Source: Thermocrinis sp.
GTDB lineage: Bacteria > Aquificota > Aquificia > Aquificales > Aquificaceae
Direction of reading: 5' to 3'
Assembly (NCBI GenBank): GCA_020833645.1
Contig: JAJHRQ010000001.1
Span: 1-64,000 of the forward strand
DNA length: 64,000 nt
Shown: positions 54,884 through 64,000 of the stretch, piece by piece
Position numbering within the stretch: position 1 is the stretch's first letter
Layout: every line of letters starts with the position of its first letter
Notes under the pieces: model-generated
Seen by the model: the letters and a program-made list of their open reading frames with translations, nothing else
Databases searched by the model: none
Told to the model about the DNA's origin: nothing
Program-made: the position numbers and the translations under genes

Positions 54884-55677
54884 AGGGGAAGATTTTTTTG
54901 ATAGACCTTGATGGCGTTCTGGTAGGAGACAAAAAGCTTAACCCTATAAAAGGGGCAAAGGAGTTCCTTGAAGTATTAAGGTCCGAAGGTATCCCTTTTA
55001 GGGTAGTATCCAACAACTCCACAAGGCCACCCTCTGAAATTATGAAGATTTTAAGGGAAAAGGGTTTAGAGTTGGAAGAGGGGCGCCTTGTGAGCCCCCT
55101 TAAAGTTCTGCCAAAGTATCTGATGTCAATGAACATCAAAAGGGTCTTACTCATAGGTATGGAACCAGTGAAGAGGTATCTTATGGAAGAGGGTATTGAG
55201 GTAGTTGAAGACCATCGGGTTCAAGGAGTCGTGGTAGCCCAGGACAGGAGCCTTGACTTTCATAAGCTAAAGCTGGCTGTCTCTGCGGTCTTTTTGGCAT
55301 CCGCCAAGATCATTCCAGTGAACCTGAGCAGGATCGTAAAGGATGACGATGGGCTTTATTTCCCCGGTGCGGGCAGTGTGGCATTAATGCTAAAGCACGC
55401 CACCAACTACCCAGATGAACTTCCAAACCTTGGAAAACCTTCAAGGGAATTTATAGACTATGCCCTAGATGGGCTTGAGGGAGAGGAAGTTTATCTCATA
55501 AGCGACGACATATACACAGACCTCTTGGGTGCCAAGGCGTTAGGTATAAAGACCATCTTTATGACCACAGGCAAATATACAAGGGATGAGTTAAAGAGGG
55601 CGAACTTTGAGCCAGACCTTACCTTTGATAGCCTTGAGGAGTTGATGGAACATTTTGGTTTAAAATCTTCCTTTTAA
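54880..55677 (+). CDS. HAD-IIA family (NagD-like) hydrolase
   Basis: FLIDLDGVLVGDKK; VVSNNSTRP; LISDDIYTDLLGAKALGIKTIFMTTGK. Confidence 0.88.
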   Translation: MKGKIFLIDLDGVLVGDKKLNPIKGAKEFLEVLRSEGIPFRVVSNNSTRPPSEIMKILREKGLELEEGRLVSPLKVLPKYLMSMNIKRVLLIGMEPVKRYLMEEGIEVVEDHRVQGVVVAQDRSLDFHKLKLAVSAVFLASAKIIPVNLSRIVKDDDGLYFPGAGSVALMLKHATNYPDELPNLGKPSREFIDYALDGLEGEEVYLISDDIYTDLLGAKALGIKTIFMTTGKYTRDELKRANFEPDLTFDSLEELMEHFGLKSSF

Positions 55678-57278
55678 TGAAAGTTATCATTCTTGGCAGT
55701 GGTCCAAACCGAATAGGTCAGGGTATAGAGTTTGACTATGCCTGCGTCCAAGCCATCTTCGCCCTAAAGGAAGAGGGTGTTCAGACGGTTATGGTAAATT
55801 GCAACCCGGAGACCGTCTCCACCGACTACGATACCGCAGACAGGCTGTATTTTGAGCCCATAGTCCTGGAAAATGTCCTTGAGATAATAAGGAGGGAAAA
55901 GCCTGACGGACTTCTGATCCAGTTTGGAGGGCAAACACCCTTAAAGCTTTCCATACCTTTGAGAAACTTAAAAGTTCCCATCTTGGGTACGGACCCAGAG
56001 AGCATAGACATAGCAGAGGACAGGGAAAGGTTCAGGGACCTTATAAACCAACTTGGATTAAAGCAACCCGAGAGCCTGACTGCAAGAACTAAAGAAGAAG
56101 CCCTGACGCGTGCAAAGGAGCTGGGCTACCCACTGCTTGTGCGACCTTCCTATGTACTCGGAGGCAGGGCCATGAGGATCGTCTATGAAGAGGGGGAGCT
56201 AGTTGAGTATTTGCAAGAGGCGGTGGAGGTTAGCTACCAAAGACCCATCCTTTTGGACAGGTATCTCTCCGACAGCGTGGAAGTGGATGTGGATGCCATC
56301 GGGGATGGTGAAGACTTTTTGATAGGTGCGGTTATGGAACATATAGAAGAAGCTGGTGTCCATTCGGGAGATAGCGCCGCCTCTATTCCTCCCTACACCC
56401 TTGGAAAGGATACGGTGGAGGAGATAAAGAGGCAAACCAGACTAATAGCCAAAGCCCTAAAGGTAAAGGGGCTTATTAACCTTCAGTTCGCGGTAAAGGA
56501 TGGAGAGGTGTATGTTTTGGAGGTTAATCCGAGGGCTTCTCGGACTGTGCCCTTTGTTAGCAAAAGCATAGGGTATTCTTTGGCAAAGCTTGCTGCCAAG
56601 GTGTGCGTGGGAAGAAAACTAAGGGAACTTGTGCCAGAGGTGTTTGAAAGGCTTGAAAAAGGCAATGTCCATTACTGCAGTGATTTCCTGCCAAAGGATT
56701 GGAATTACTACACCGTTAAGGAAGTGGTTTTTCCATGGAACAGGTTTCCTGAGGTGGACCCCCTTTTGGGTCCGGAGATGAGGAGCACGGGGGAGGTGAT
56801 GGGCATAGACAGAAAGTTTGGTCTTGCATATTACAAAGCCCAGCTTGCAGCCGGTAGTAGGTTGCCCACAGAGGGCAGAGTTTTCATAAGCGTGGCAGAC
56901 AGAGACAAGCCCAAAGTGTTTGAGCTGGCAAAGGGATTTTTGGACCTTGGCTTTGAGGTACTTGCAACTGCAGGAACCTACAGATTTTTAAAGGAAAGGG
57001 GGTTGAATGTTAAGCAGGTTTTAAAGGTCTCCGAGGGAAGACCAAACATAGTGGATATGATCAAAAACGGAGAGGTACAGGCGGTTATAAACACACCCAC
57101 CGGCAGAAGGGCAAGGTCTGATGCCTACCACATCCGCAGGGCGACAGTCCAGCAGGGCATTCCCTACACTACCACCGTAAGAGGAGGCTACGCTATGTTA
57201 GAGGCGATAGGGTGCTATTTAGAACACAACAAAAGCCTTGAGGTCTATTCCCTGCAGGAGGTTTTTGGTGAGGTATAG
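55677..57278 (+). CDS. carB: Carbamoyl-phosphate synthase large subunit, C-terminal half (split carB)
   Basis: ILGSGPNRIGQGIEFDYACVQA...EVNPRASRTVPFVSKSIG...MGS-like C-terminal domain. Confidence 0.93.
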   Translation: MKVIILGSGPNRIGQGIEFDYACVQAIFALKEEGVQTVMVNCNPETVSTDYDTADRLYFEPIVLENVLEIIRREKPDGLLIQFGGQTPLKLSIPLRNLKVPILGTDPESIDIAEDRERFRDLINQLGLKQPESLTARTKEEALTRAKELGYPLLVRPSYVLGGRAMRIVYEEGELVEYLQEAVEVSYQRPILLDRYLSDSVEVDVDAIGDGEDFLIGAVMEHIEEAGVHSGDSAASIPPYTLGKDTVEEIKRQTRLIAKALKVKGLINLQFAVKDGEVYVLEVNPRASRTVPFVSKSIGYSLAKLAAKVCVGRKLRELVPEVFERLEKGNVHYCSDFLPKDWNYYTVKEVVFPWNRFPEVDPLLGPEMRSTGEVMGIDRKFGLAYYKAQLAAGSRLPTEGRVFISVADRDKPKVFELAKGFLDLGFEVLATAGTYRFLKERGLNVKQVLKVSEGRPNIVDMIKNGEVQAVINTPTGRRARSDAYHIRRATVQQGIPYTTTVRGGYAMLEAIGCYLEHNKSLEVYSLQEVFGEV

Positions 57279-58581
57279 GTATAGACCTTACTCCTATGAG
57301 CGTCCTAAAAGACCCCTTTTCTTAAAACTCATAAGAAGGCTCGCGATCCTCTCTTTGCTACTTTTGAGCTTCTATGCCCTCTTTTTCTCCCTTGGGGGAA
57401 GACCTCAGTTGGAGGGTGTGGAGTCTTTAAAGTTCATCCCAGCGGAGGGCGAGTATAACCTAAAGGTGAAAAACGGCAAAGTAAAATCCGCCAGGCTCTA
57501 TGTAGAGCAGGAAGGAAAGAACTGCAAAGTTTTTGAGGGAAATTTCCCAGAGGGGACAGATTCTTTGAAGATAAGCATAAACGCCAAAGCCTTGGGAATA
57601 AAGGAGGGAGATGCCAAGGTCAAGCTATGGGTAAGCGCAGGCTTCCTTAGAGAAAGGGAATACACCATTGACGCAAAGGTAGACCTAACCCCGCCTTCTC
57701 TTGAAATTCTTTCCTATCCTGCAAGCTTGAAGGAAGGTTCCGTGGGCGTTTTGAGGGTAAAAAGCAATGGTGTGGAGGTATCTTTGGAATGGAATGGTAA
57801 AAAGGTTTTAATGACTCCAGTTTCTCCGGAGGGTTATGTTGCCCTTTTCCCTGCTCCTCTAGATGCGGGGGGCATAGACCTACTCATAACTGCCAAAGAC
57901 CAGGTGGGCAACTCAGCCCAAAAAACTTTAAGGATAGCCATCAAAAGGGCAAACTTTAAAAAGGAAAGGATAGAGATAACTGATGACTTTATAAACTCGG
58001 TGATCTATCCTCTCTTGGGAGAACAAGCCAAAGGGTTAGACCCCATCTCCGCCTTTAAGATGGTAAACGAAGAGTGGAGAAAGAAGGATGTAAAGAAGCT
58101 CTCTGAGATAACTCAAAAGAGCGAGCCTGTAAAACTCTGGAAGGGTGCCTTTTTACGGCTAACCAATAGTAAGGTGCTCTCAACCTATGGCGTTGAGAGA
58201 TTCTATTACTACAAAGGAGAACTGGTTAGCCAGAGCAGGCACATGGGTTACGATTTTGCCTCGGTAGAAAGGGCACCTGTTCTAGCTTCCAACGATGGCG
58301 TTGTGGTCTTTGTAGGCACATTGGGTATATACGGCAACGTGGTTTTGATAGACCACGGGCTTGGGCTCTTTAGCCTTTACGGACACCTTTCGGAGAGTTC
58401 CGTCAAGGAAGGACAGTATGTAAAGAAGGGGGACGTCATAGGAAGGACGGGCAGAACGGGGCTTGCGTTGGGGGACCATCTTCACTTTGGGATCTTGGTG
58501 CATGGGCAAGAGGTGGACCCTATCTACTGGTTTGATCCCAAGTGGCTCAAAAACAACATAGACATTGCCTTTGAAAAATGA
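57268..58581 (+). CDS. M23 peptidase (LytM domain), membrane anchored
   Basis: HMGYDFAS...VLASNDGVVVFVGTLGIYGNVVLIDHGLGLFSLYGHLSE...GRTGRTGLALGDHLHFGI; GTG start overlapping carB stop. Confidence 0.9.
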   Translation: MRYRYRPYSYERPKRPLFLKLIRRLAILSLLLLSFYALFFSLGGRPQLEGVESLKFIPAEGEYNLKVKNGKVKSARLYVEQEGKNCKVFEGNFPEGTDSLKISINAKALGIKEGDAKVKLWVSAGFLREREYTIDAKVDLTPPSLEILSYPASLKEGSVGVLRVKSNGVEVSLEWNGKKVLMTPVSPEGYVALFPAPLDAGGIDLLITAKDQVGNSAQKTLRIAIKRANFKKERIEITDDFINSVIYPLLGEQAKGLDPISAFKMVNEEWRKKDVKKLSEITQKSEPVKLWKGAFLRLTNSKVLSTYGVERFYYYKGELVSQSRHMGYDFASVERAPVLASNDGVVVFVGTLGIYGNVVLIDHGLGLFSLYGHLSESSVKEGQYVKKGDVIGRTGRTGLALGDHLHFGILVHGQEVDPIYWFDPKWLKNNIDIAFEK

Positions 58582-59222
58582 TAAGAAAACTTAGAAGGGA
58601 ACTTGTTATACTTCTTTTGCCCTTCATATCCTTACTTCTCAGGTTGTGGGCAAGGACCATAAGGTGGCAAAACAGGCACGACTTTGATAAGGACAAAAGG
58701 AAAATATACGCCCTTTGGCACGGATACGCCTTAGCCTTGGCTTTTTTTGGCATAGACAGGGGTATAGTGGTCTTGGTTAGCCGGTTCAGGGATGGAGACA
58801 TAGCGGACGGTCTTCTAAAGAGATTTGGCTTTGAGACTGTTAGGGGTTCCACGGAGGAAGGAAGGGAGGAAAAGGGAGGAAGGTCTGCACTTTTAAAGCT
58901 AATGAAGCTATTGAAAGAGGGTAAAAACGTAGCCATAACGGTAGATGGTCCCAAGGGACCGCCCTTCAAGGCAAAGGATGGGGTCATTTTCTTAGCCCAA
59001 AAGACCGGTGCGGTGATACTCCCCGCCTGTGTAAAGTTTGAAAAGTTCTTCCGCCTCAACACCTGGGACAGACTTGTAATTCCCTATCCCTTCACAAAAG
59101 CCCAACTTTTAGTGGGCAAAGAGATAAAGGTAAATCCAGAAGACACTTTAGAAGATAAAAGAAGGGAGTTAGAGGAGGAACTATTGAGGTTAGAAAGAAT
59201 AGCTTCTGGCAATCCTGGATAA
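58578..59222 (+). CDS. DUF374-type lysophospholipid acyltransferase-like protein
   Basis: IYALWHGYALALAFFGI...VSRFRDGDIADGLLKRFGFETVRGST...VDGPKGPPFKAKDGVIFLAQKTGAVILP. Confidence 0.88.
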   Translation: MIRKLRRELVILLLPFISLLLRLWARTIRWQNRHDFDKDKRKIYALWHGYALALAFFGIDRGIVVLVSRFRDGDIADGLLKRFGFETVRGSTEEGREEKGGRSALLKLMKLLKEGKNVAITVDGPKGPPFKAKDGVIFLAQKTGAVILPACVKFEKFFRLNTWDRLVIPYPFTKAQLLVGKEIKVNPEDTLEDKRRELEEELLRLERIASGNPG

Positions 59223-59623
59223 GCCTTTATGAACCTACCCTTTTCGTCAAAAAGATAGGTGGAGGGAAGAAAAACGATCCGGTAGTAATCGTTGAACTTC
59301 ACCTCCGGGTCAAGAACGGTAATAAATTTAGGGCTTATGCCTATATCTCTGTAAGACTTGACCACATCCTCCCGCACCATGGCTACCGCATAAGATATGA
59401 TGTAAAGGTCCTTTCTCTTCTCTGTGAGCTCGTTGAGAAGTTTTAACTGCTCCGAGTGTCCCGCACAGGTCCTACTCCACACGTAGAGAACTACCTTCTT
59501 TCCCTTAAACTTATTTAGAGATAACTCACTCCCGTCTAAGGTCTCAAGGGAGAGGGGAGGAATAACCTCCCTTTGGGCACAAGAAACAAAAAGCAAGGTC
59601 AAAAAAAGCCCAAGTAGTCTCAA
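59084..59623 (-). CDS. Thioredoxin-like/TlpA-type lipoprotein
   Basis: LFVSCAQRE lipobox; LNKFKGKKVVLYVWSRTCAGHSEQLKLLNEL; FLPSTYLFDEKGRFIKAYPG. Confidence 0.78.
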   Translation of the reverse strand: MRLLGLFLTLLFVSCAQREVIPPLSLETLDGSELSLNKFKGKKVVLYVWSRTCAGHSEQLKLLNELTEKRKDLYIISYAVAMVREDVVKSYRDIGISPKFITVLDPEVKFNDYYRIVFLPSTYLFDEKGRFIKAYPGLPEAILSNLNSSSSNSLLLSSKVSSGFTFISLPTKSWAFVKG

Positions 59624-60849
59624 GCCCTAACCAAAATCTTCTCTTTGAAGTCCGAAAGGGTCGGCTTGATCCTTATTGTTTCCTTTACATGTCCTTCCAA
59701 GACCTCCAAGGTTTTGTAGCCGTTGCCCGTGATGTATGCTACTACTACCTCATCCTCTTTGAAGGCACCCCTTTCTGCCAACTTCTTGAGGACCGCAATG
59801 GTAGTTCCTCCTGCGGTTTCGGTGAAGATACCCTCCGTTTCCGCCAGCAATTTAATGCCTTCTATGATCTCTTCGTCTGTGGCAGTTTCCCAATCTCCCC
59901 TGCTTTCTTTGGTAACTTGAAGGGCATAGATGCCGTCCGCCGGGTTGCCTATAGCTATGGACTTAGCTATGGTGTTGGGTTTTACGGGCTTTATGTAATC
60001 TCTGCCTTCCTTCCAAGCTTGGGCAATGGGACTACAACCTTCCGCCTGGGCACCATACACTCTGGTGTTCATTTCATCTATTAGACCCACGAGCTTTAAC
60101 TCCTTCAGCCCTTTCCATATTTTTGTTACTAAAGAGCCAGATGCAGCAGGAGCAACTACCGCATCCGGTGCCCTCCAACCCAGCTGTTCTACCACCTCAA
60201 AGGCAAGGGTCTTGGAACCCTCCGCATAGTATGGTCTTATGTTTATGTTGACAAAAGCCCAGTATAGCTCGTTGGCGATCTCAGAACACAGCCTATTCAC
60301 ATCGTCGTAGTTGCCCTCCACCGCCACCACCGTGGGGGAGAAAACCAAGCTACCATAGATCTTTTGAGATTCAAGGTTTGCAGGTATGAACACAAAACAG
60401 TTCAGTCCAGCTTGGGCACAGTGCGCTGCAACTGAGTTGGCAAGGTTGCCCGTAGAGGCACACGCTGCGGTGTCAAAGCCGAACTCCACCGCCTTTGAAA
60501 GGGCAACGGAGACCACCCTGTCTTTGAAGGAAAGGGTAGGATGGTTCACAGAGTCATCCTTTATGTAGAGGTTCTTAAGACCGAGGACTTTACCTAAATT
60601 TTCAGCCTTCTTCAGAGGTGTGTATCCAGCGGTAAGCCCTACCTTGGGCTCCTCCACGGGCAAAAGGTCTATGTATCTCCAAAGGCTCTTTGGTCCTCTT
60701 TCTATCTTCTCTCTGGAGATGTTCTTCTTTATTTCTTCGTAATCATAAACCACCTCCAAGGGCCCAAAGCAAAACTCACAAACATGGATAGGTTCAGCAG
60801 GATACTCCTTTCCACACTCCCTGCACTTTAAACCCTTCACCTTTGCCAT
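59620..60849 (-). CDS. thrC: Threonine synthase
   Basis: N-term zinc ribbon CRECGKEYP..CEFCFGP; HPTLSFKDRVVSVALSKA; ACASTGNLANSVAAH. Confidence 0.93.
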   Translation of the reverse strand: MAKVKGLKCRECGKEYPAEPIHVCEFCFGPLEVVYDYEEIKKNISREKIERGPKSLWRYIDLLPVEEPKVGLTAGYTPLKKAENLGKVLGLKNLYIKDDSVNHPTLSFKDRVVSVALSKAVEFGFDTAACASTGNLANSVAAHCAQAGLNCFVFIPANLESQKIYGSLVFSPTVVAVEGNYDDVNRLCSEIANELYWAFVNINIRPYYAEGSKTLAFEVVEQLGWRAPDAVVAPAASGSLVTKIWKGLKELKLVGLIDEMNTRVYGAQAEGCSPIAQAWKEGRDYIKPVKPNTIAKSIAIGNPADGIYALQVTKESRGDWETATDEEIIEGIKLLAETEGIFTETAGGTTIAVLKKLAERGAFKEDEVVVAYITGNGYKTLEVLEGHVKETIRIKPTLSDFKEKILVRA

Positions 60850-60858
60850 GGGATAAAA

Positions 60859-61731
60859 TTATAACTTCTTTTCTGTTTTGTAGGGCACGGGTATATACTG
60901 CACAGAAGGCACCTGAGCACCCATAGGCTGAGGGTAAAGCTCCATCAGTTGATAAACCTCTTCTGGCACTTCGGTGGATACATTCAAGCCAAGCTCCCTC
61001 AGTTTATCAACCCCTAGGGGAAAATCGTGGGTGTACTTGCCAGTGGCGAGCTCTTGGGCTATAGCCTTAGCCCTTTCCTCCTCCATACCATTTTCCATCA
61101 AAAGCCAAACCACATAATTCACCATCTGCTCTATTGCCTTTTGGGCTACGTCTGCCATTATCAAGGTATGGTCTTCTATGTCTTTTATATCCTTCTTCTC
61201 CAAAACCTTTAGTATGGACGCAGCGGGTATGCCCTGCAGTTGTGGGTCCACGGGACCGAGCACCGCGTTGGGGTCCATTATGATTTCGTCCGCTGCGAGG
61301 GCTATTAGAGTGCCACCAGACATGGCATAGTGGGGAACTATTACCCTCACGGGACCTTTGTGCCTGACGAGGGCGTTGGCGATCTGGGTGGATGCAAGGG
61401 CTAAACCTCCAGGCGTGTGAATGATAAGGTCTATGGGCATATCTGGCGGTGTAAGCCTTATAGCCCTCAGAACCTGCTCTGAGTCCTCAATGTTTATATA
61501 CCTTATGAAAGGTATTCCAAAAAAGCCTACGCTCTCTTGTCGGTGTATGAGGGTTATCACCCTGCTGTTTCTTTTCTCCTCAAGGGTGGAGATGAGGGCT
61601 TCCCTTGCCTTGTTAAGGCTGTACCTGCGTAAAGCGGGCATCAAAAAGAGGAAAAGGAATATGAACCAAAAGATAAGGCTCAGAAGGCTGTATATAAGGC
61701 TGTATATGGGGTTAATGACACCCGGCTCCAT
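60859..61731 (-). CDS. SDH-family/ClpP-fold membrane serine protease
   Basis: TM N-terminus; IDLIIHTPGGLALASTQIANAL; VPHYAMSGGTLIALAADEIIMDPNAVLGPVDPQLQG. Confidence 0.85.
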   Translation of the reverse strand: MEPGVINPIYSLIYSLLSLIFWFIFLFLFLMPALRRYSLNKAREALISTLEEKRNSRVITLIHRQESVGFFGIPFIRYINIEDSEQVLRAIRLTPPDMPIDLIIHTPGGLALASTQIANALVRHKGPVRVIVPHYAMSGGTLIALAADEIIMDPNAVLGPVDPQLQGIPAASILKVLEKKDIKDIEDHTLIMADVAQKAIEQMVNYVVWLLMENGMEEERAKAIAQELATGKYTHDFPLGVDKLRELGLNVSTEVPEEVYQLMELYPQPMGAQVPSVQYIPVPYKTEKKL

Positions 61732-61807
61732 GACTGTAATTTTAACAAATAAAACCCCCGGGGTATAATACGATATGATATAATGAAAGTATAACAGGGA
61801 GGATGGG

Positions 61808-64000
61808 ATGAATACTTATAAGCTTGCAGGAAAGATAGTGCAGGGTAAGTTAATTATCGTGTTTTCCCTTTTGCCATCAGCGATCCTTTTTGCTAAAGAA
61901 AAAAGCCCAACTTACCAAAGAGGTGCTCCATACAAAACAGAGGAAAAATACTACCAGTCTTTAGTTCAGAGCCTTTTGGGTGCCAACGACCTACAAAACG
62001 CCCTAAGGGTGCTTGAGGATGCGGTTAAAAGATTTCCACAAAATCCCAAGTGGTGGGAGCTATACGGACAGGTGCTAATTTGGAACAATATGGGAGACAA
62101 AGCGGGGGAAGCTTTTTACGAAGGTTACAAAAACACAAAAAACAAAGAACTTGCCAAAAAAGCCTTTGAAATCTCCCTCGCCTTTAATAGGATAGATATT
62201 GCCAAGGAACTTATGGAAGTAGTTTCCGTTCCTCCCAATGTAAAGGTCTATATCTACGACCAATTGGGAGATGTGGAAGGGCTTTTAAAGCTTTTATACA
62301 CTCTAAAAACCAAAGACATGCTTTTAATGAGGGCACAAATACTCAATGCGTTGGGAAGAAAAAGAGAGGCAGAAGAAACTATTGATGAATATATAAAACT
62401 ATATGGAAAGGATGAAAAAAGTGTGCTACTTCTGGCAAACATCTATTATTCGGGCAGGAGGTTTGAACAAGCCTTAAAGGTTTTAAAGGACTTTTTGCCA
62501 AGTGTCAAAGAGGATAATGTGGAATTTTACAGAACCCTAAGCGACCTTGCCTGGATGCTACAAGATTACGACGCCACAGCTTTAGCTTCCGAACAGTTAA
62601 TTAGCCTTTCCAAGGGTGAGGTGGCGGATTACATCAGACTATCTGAAATATACTTTAGAAGAGGTTCAAAAAGGGCGGTTTCCCTTGCGCTGGAGGGCTA
62701 CAAAAAGTTTGAGGATCTAATACTTTTGAAAACCGCTTTTTACTATTCTTACGCTTTGGGATTATACGATCAAACCGTTGCCATCTTTAAAGACCACAGA
62801 GACAAGCTACAGGATGACGTAAACACTGTGCTTTCCTATCTGCTTGCTCTACAACAGCTTGGTAAAAAGGAAGAAGCCCTTGAAGAGTTAGAAAAAATTT
62901 TGGCAAAGGCTAAAACTCCTGAGCTTGTCTCCTTCTACATCTACTCCCTGGTGGAAGCCCAACGGGTGGAAAAGCTAAAAAGTGCCCTAAAGGAGTATGA
63001 AGCATACGCAAGGAATCCTTCAGTAGCCCAAGCTTATGCAGTAGCGTACATATTCTTACAGCAGGGTCAAACCGCCCTAAGCTATTACAAACTATCCGGT
63101 TCCAAGGATCCATTACTCTATGCAGACATTATTAACGTGATGGGTCTGGAGGAGGAAGCCAAAGCTATAAAGCTAAAAGCGTACAGAGAGCTAACGAGCA
63201 GTGAATTACCTCTGGATGACCTTGAGAAAGTGAGGTTATACCTCTCTTTGGCTATGGAGTTTGAAAATCCAGAGGTCTTTGAGAAAAAACTCCAAAGGGC
63301 GAAGAGAGTTCTCTCTGATGCAGTTTGGAAAGATATATATTTTGCCTATCTCTTTTCAAAAGAGCAAAGGGAGAAGGCAATTATACAGCAAAGGTTATAC
63401 AAATATCCACTAAAGCCTTGGATGTGGCTAAATTTAGCCCTCTGGCAGGACGATAGGTATCTGGCACTGCAACTCTTAGAAAGTAAGTTAGAAGCCCTTC
63501 CCATAAGGGATAGGGTGGAAGCCCTAAAACGAGTAGGTCAGCCAAGGAGAGCCTTAGAGCTTGCCTTCAAGGGCCTGGAGGAAAACCCATATGACTACCA
63601 GCTTTATAAACAGTTCAGAGACTTGGCGGTACAAGAATCAAACAAAGCAAGCTTGGAAGTATCCCATCAAAAGAGAGACGCTTACGGACAGTTTGTTGAA
63701 AGACTAGAGGTAGAAACTAAATTGGGAGACACCAATTACTCCGTTGGGTTTAGGTCTTCCACCTTTCAACCCACATATAAAGATGATCAAGTCATAAGAC
63801 AAAAGGTAGGGGGTTATCAAGCAGAGATCTACCTACGCAGGCGGTTTGATAGGGGATACCTTGGCTTTGGAATAGGACAGTTGGAAAGGCTCAGGTCGGT
63901 GGCGAATTTCCGTCTCTTTGGAGAGTCCTACCTATTTAGCGGATTATCGGCGGGTTTTGAGGTAGGATACAGACAGCCCAGCACAGAAAGCCTTTACCTT
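61808..64000 (+). CDS. Large TPR protein with C-terminal outer-membrane beta-barrel-like region (PelB/BcsC-type), truncated by window edge
   Basis: No stop to window end; TPR-like repeats (QNALRVLEDAVKRFPQNPKWWELYGQVL) then FVERLEVETKLGDTNYSVGFRSSTFQ...YLGFGIGQLERLRSVANFRLFGESYLFSGLSAGFEVGYRQ. Confidence 0.65.
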   Translation, partial: MNTYKLAGKIVQGKLIIVFSLLPSAILFAKEKSPTYQRGAPYKTEEKYYQSLVQSLLGANDLQNALRVLEDAVKRFPQNPKWWELYGQVLIWNNMGDKAGEAFYEGYKNTKNKELAKKAFEISLAFNRIDIAKELMEVVSVPPNVKVYIYDQLGDVEGLLKLLYTLKTKDMLLMRAQILNALGRKREAEETIDEYIKLYGKDEKSVLLLANIYYSGRRFEQALKVLKDFLPSVKEDNVEFYRTLSDLAWMLQDYDATALASEQLISLSKGEVADYIRLSEIYFRRGSKRAVSLALEGYKKFEDLILLKTAFYYSYALGLYDQTVAIFKDHRDKLQDDVNTVLSYLLALQQLGKKEEALEELEKILAKAKTPELVSFYIYSLVEAQRVEKLKSALKEYEAYARNPSVAQAYAVAYIFLQQGQTALSYYKLSGSKDPLLYADIINVMGLEEEAKAIKLKAYRELTSSELPLDDLEKVRLYLSLAMEFENPEVFEKKLQRAKRVLSDAVWKDIYFAYLFSKEQREKAIIQQRLYKYPLKPWMWLNLALWQDDRYLALQLLESKLEALPIRDRVEALKRVGQPRRALELAFKGLEENPYDYQLYKQFRDLAVQESNKASLEVSHQKRDAYGQFVERLEVETKLGDTNYSVGFRSSTFQPTYKDDQVIRQKVGGYQAEIYLRRRFDRGYLGFGIGQLERLRSVANFRLFGESYLFSGLSAGFEVGYRQPSTESLYL

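Noticed and set aside
61760-61790. Two overlapping TATAAT-like boxes upstream of 61808
   Set aside because: Plausible promoter, but AT-rich context gives too little specificity to call

Overview
Ordinary chromosomal DNA of a thermophilic Aquificales-type bacterium. This placement is inferred from gene content, such as a CfiB/CfiA-like biotin carboxylase pair, a split carB and a TtuA/TtuB-like pair. Most of the window is dense housekeeping genes: a polysaccharide cluster cut by the left edge, nth, prmA, tadA, trpC, birA, proC, nadA, glmU, coaE, minCDE, the carB C-terminal half, thrC, a type IV pilus cluster, tRNA-Lys and tRNA-Asn. Accessory regions of interest: (i) a PLD-helicase / Eco57I-like methyltransferase / small membrane protein operon (17252-24979), followed by four tandem membrane coiled-coil paralogs and a decayed HepT/MntA pair; (ii) a lone TnpB-like gene bounded by inverted repeats, apparently inserted into codons 8-9 of a host gene, plus a second decayed tnpB 3' fragment carrying a covarying hairpin that suggests an overlapping omegaRNA-like structure; (iii) a DUF2173/SCP2 operon behind a near-perfect sigma-54 promoter with two upstream palindromes, whose adjacent sigma-54 activator gene is broken (GAFTGA segment deleted, A7 frameshift); (iv) an orphan two-spacer CRISPR remnant; (v) probable non-canonical starts (CTG for trpC, AAG for a DUF2173 gene). 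All family names come from reading motifs by eye; no database search was run.
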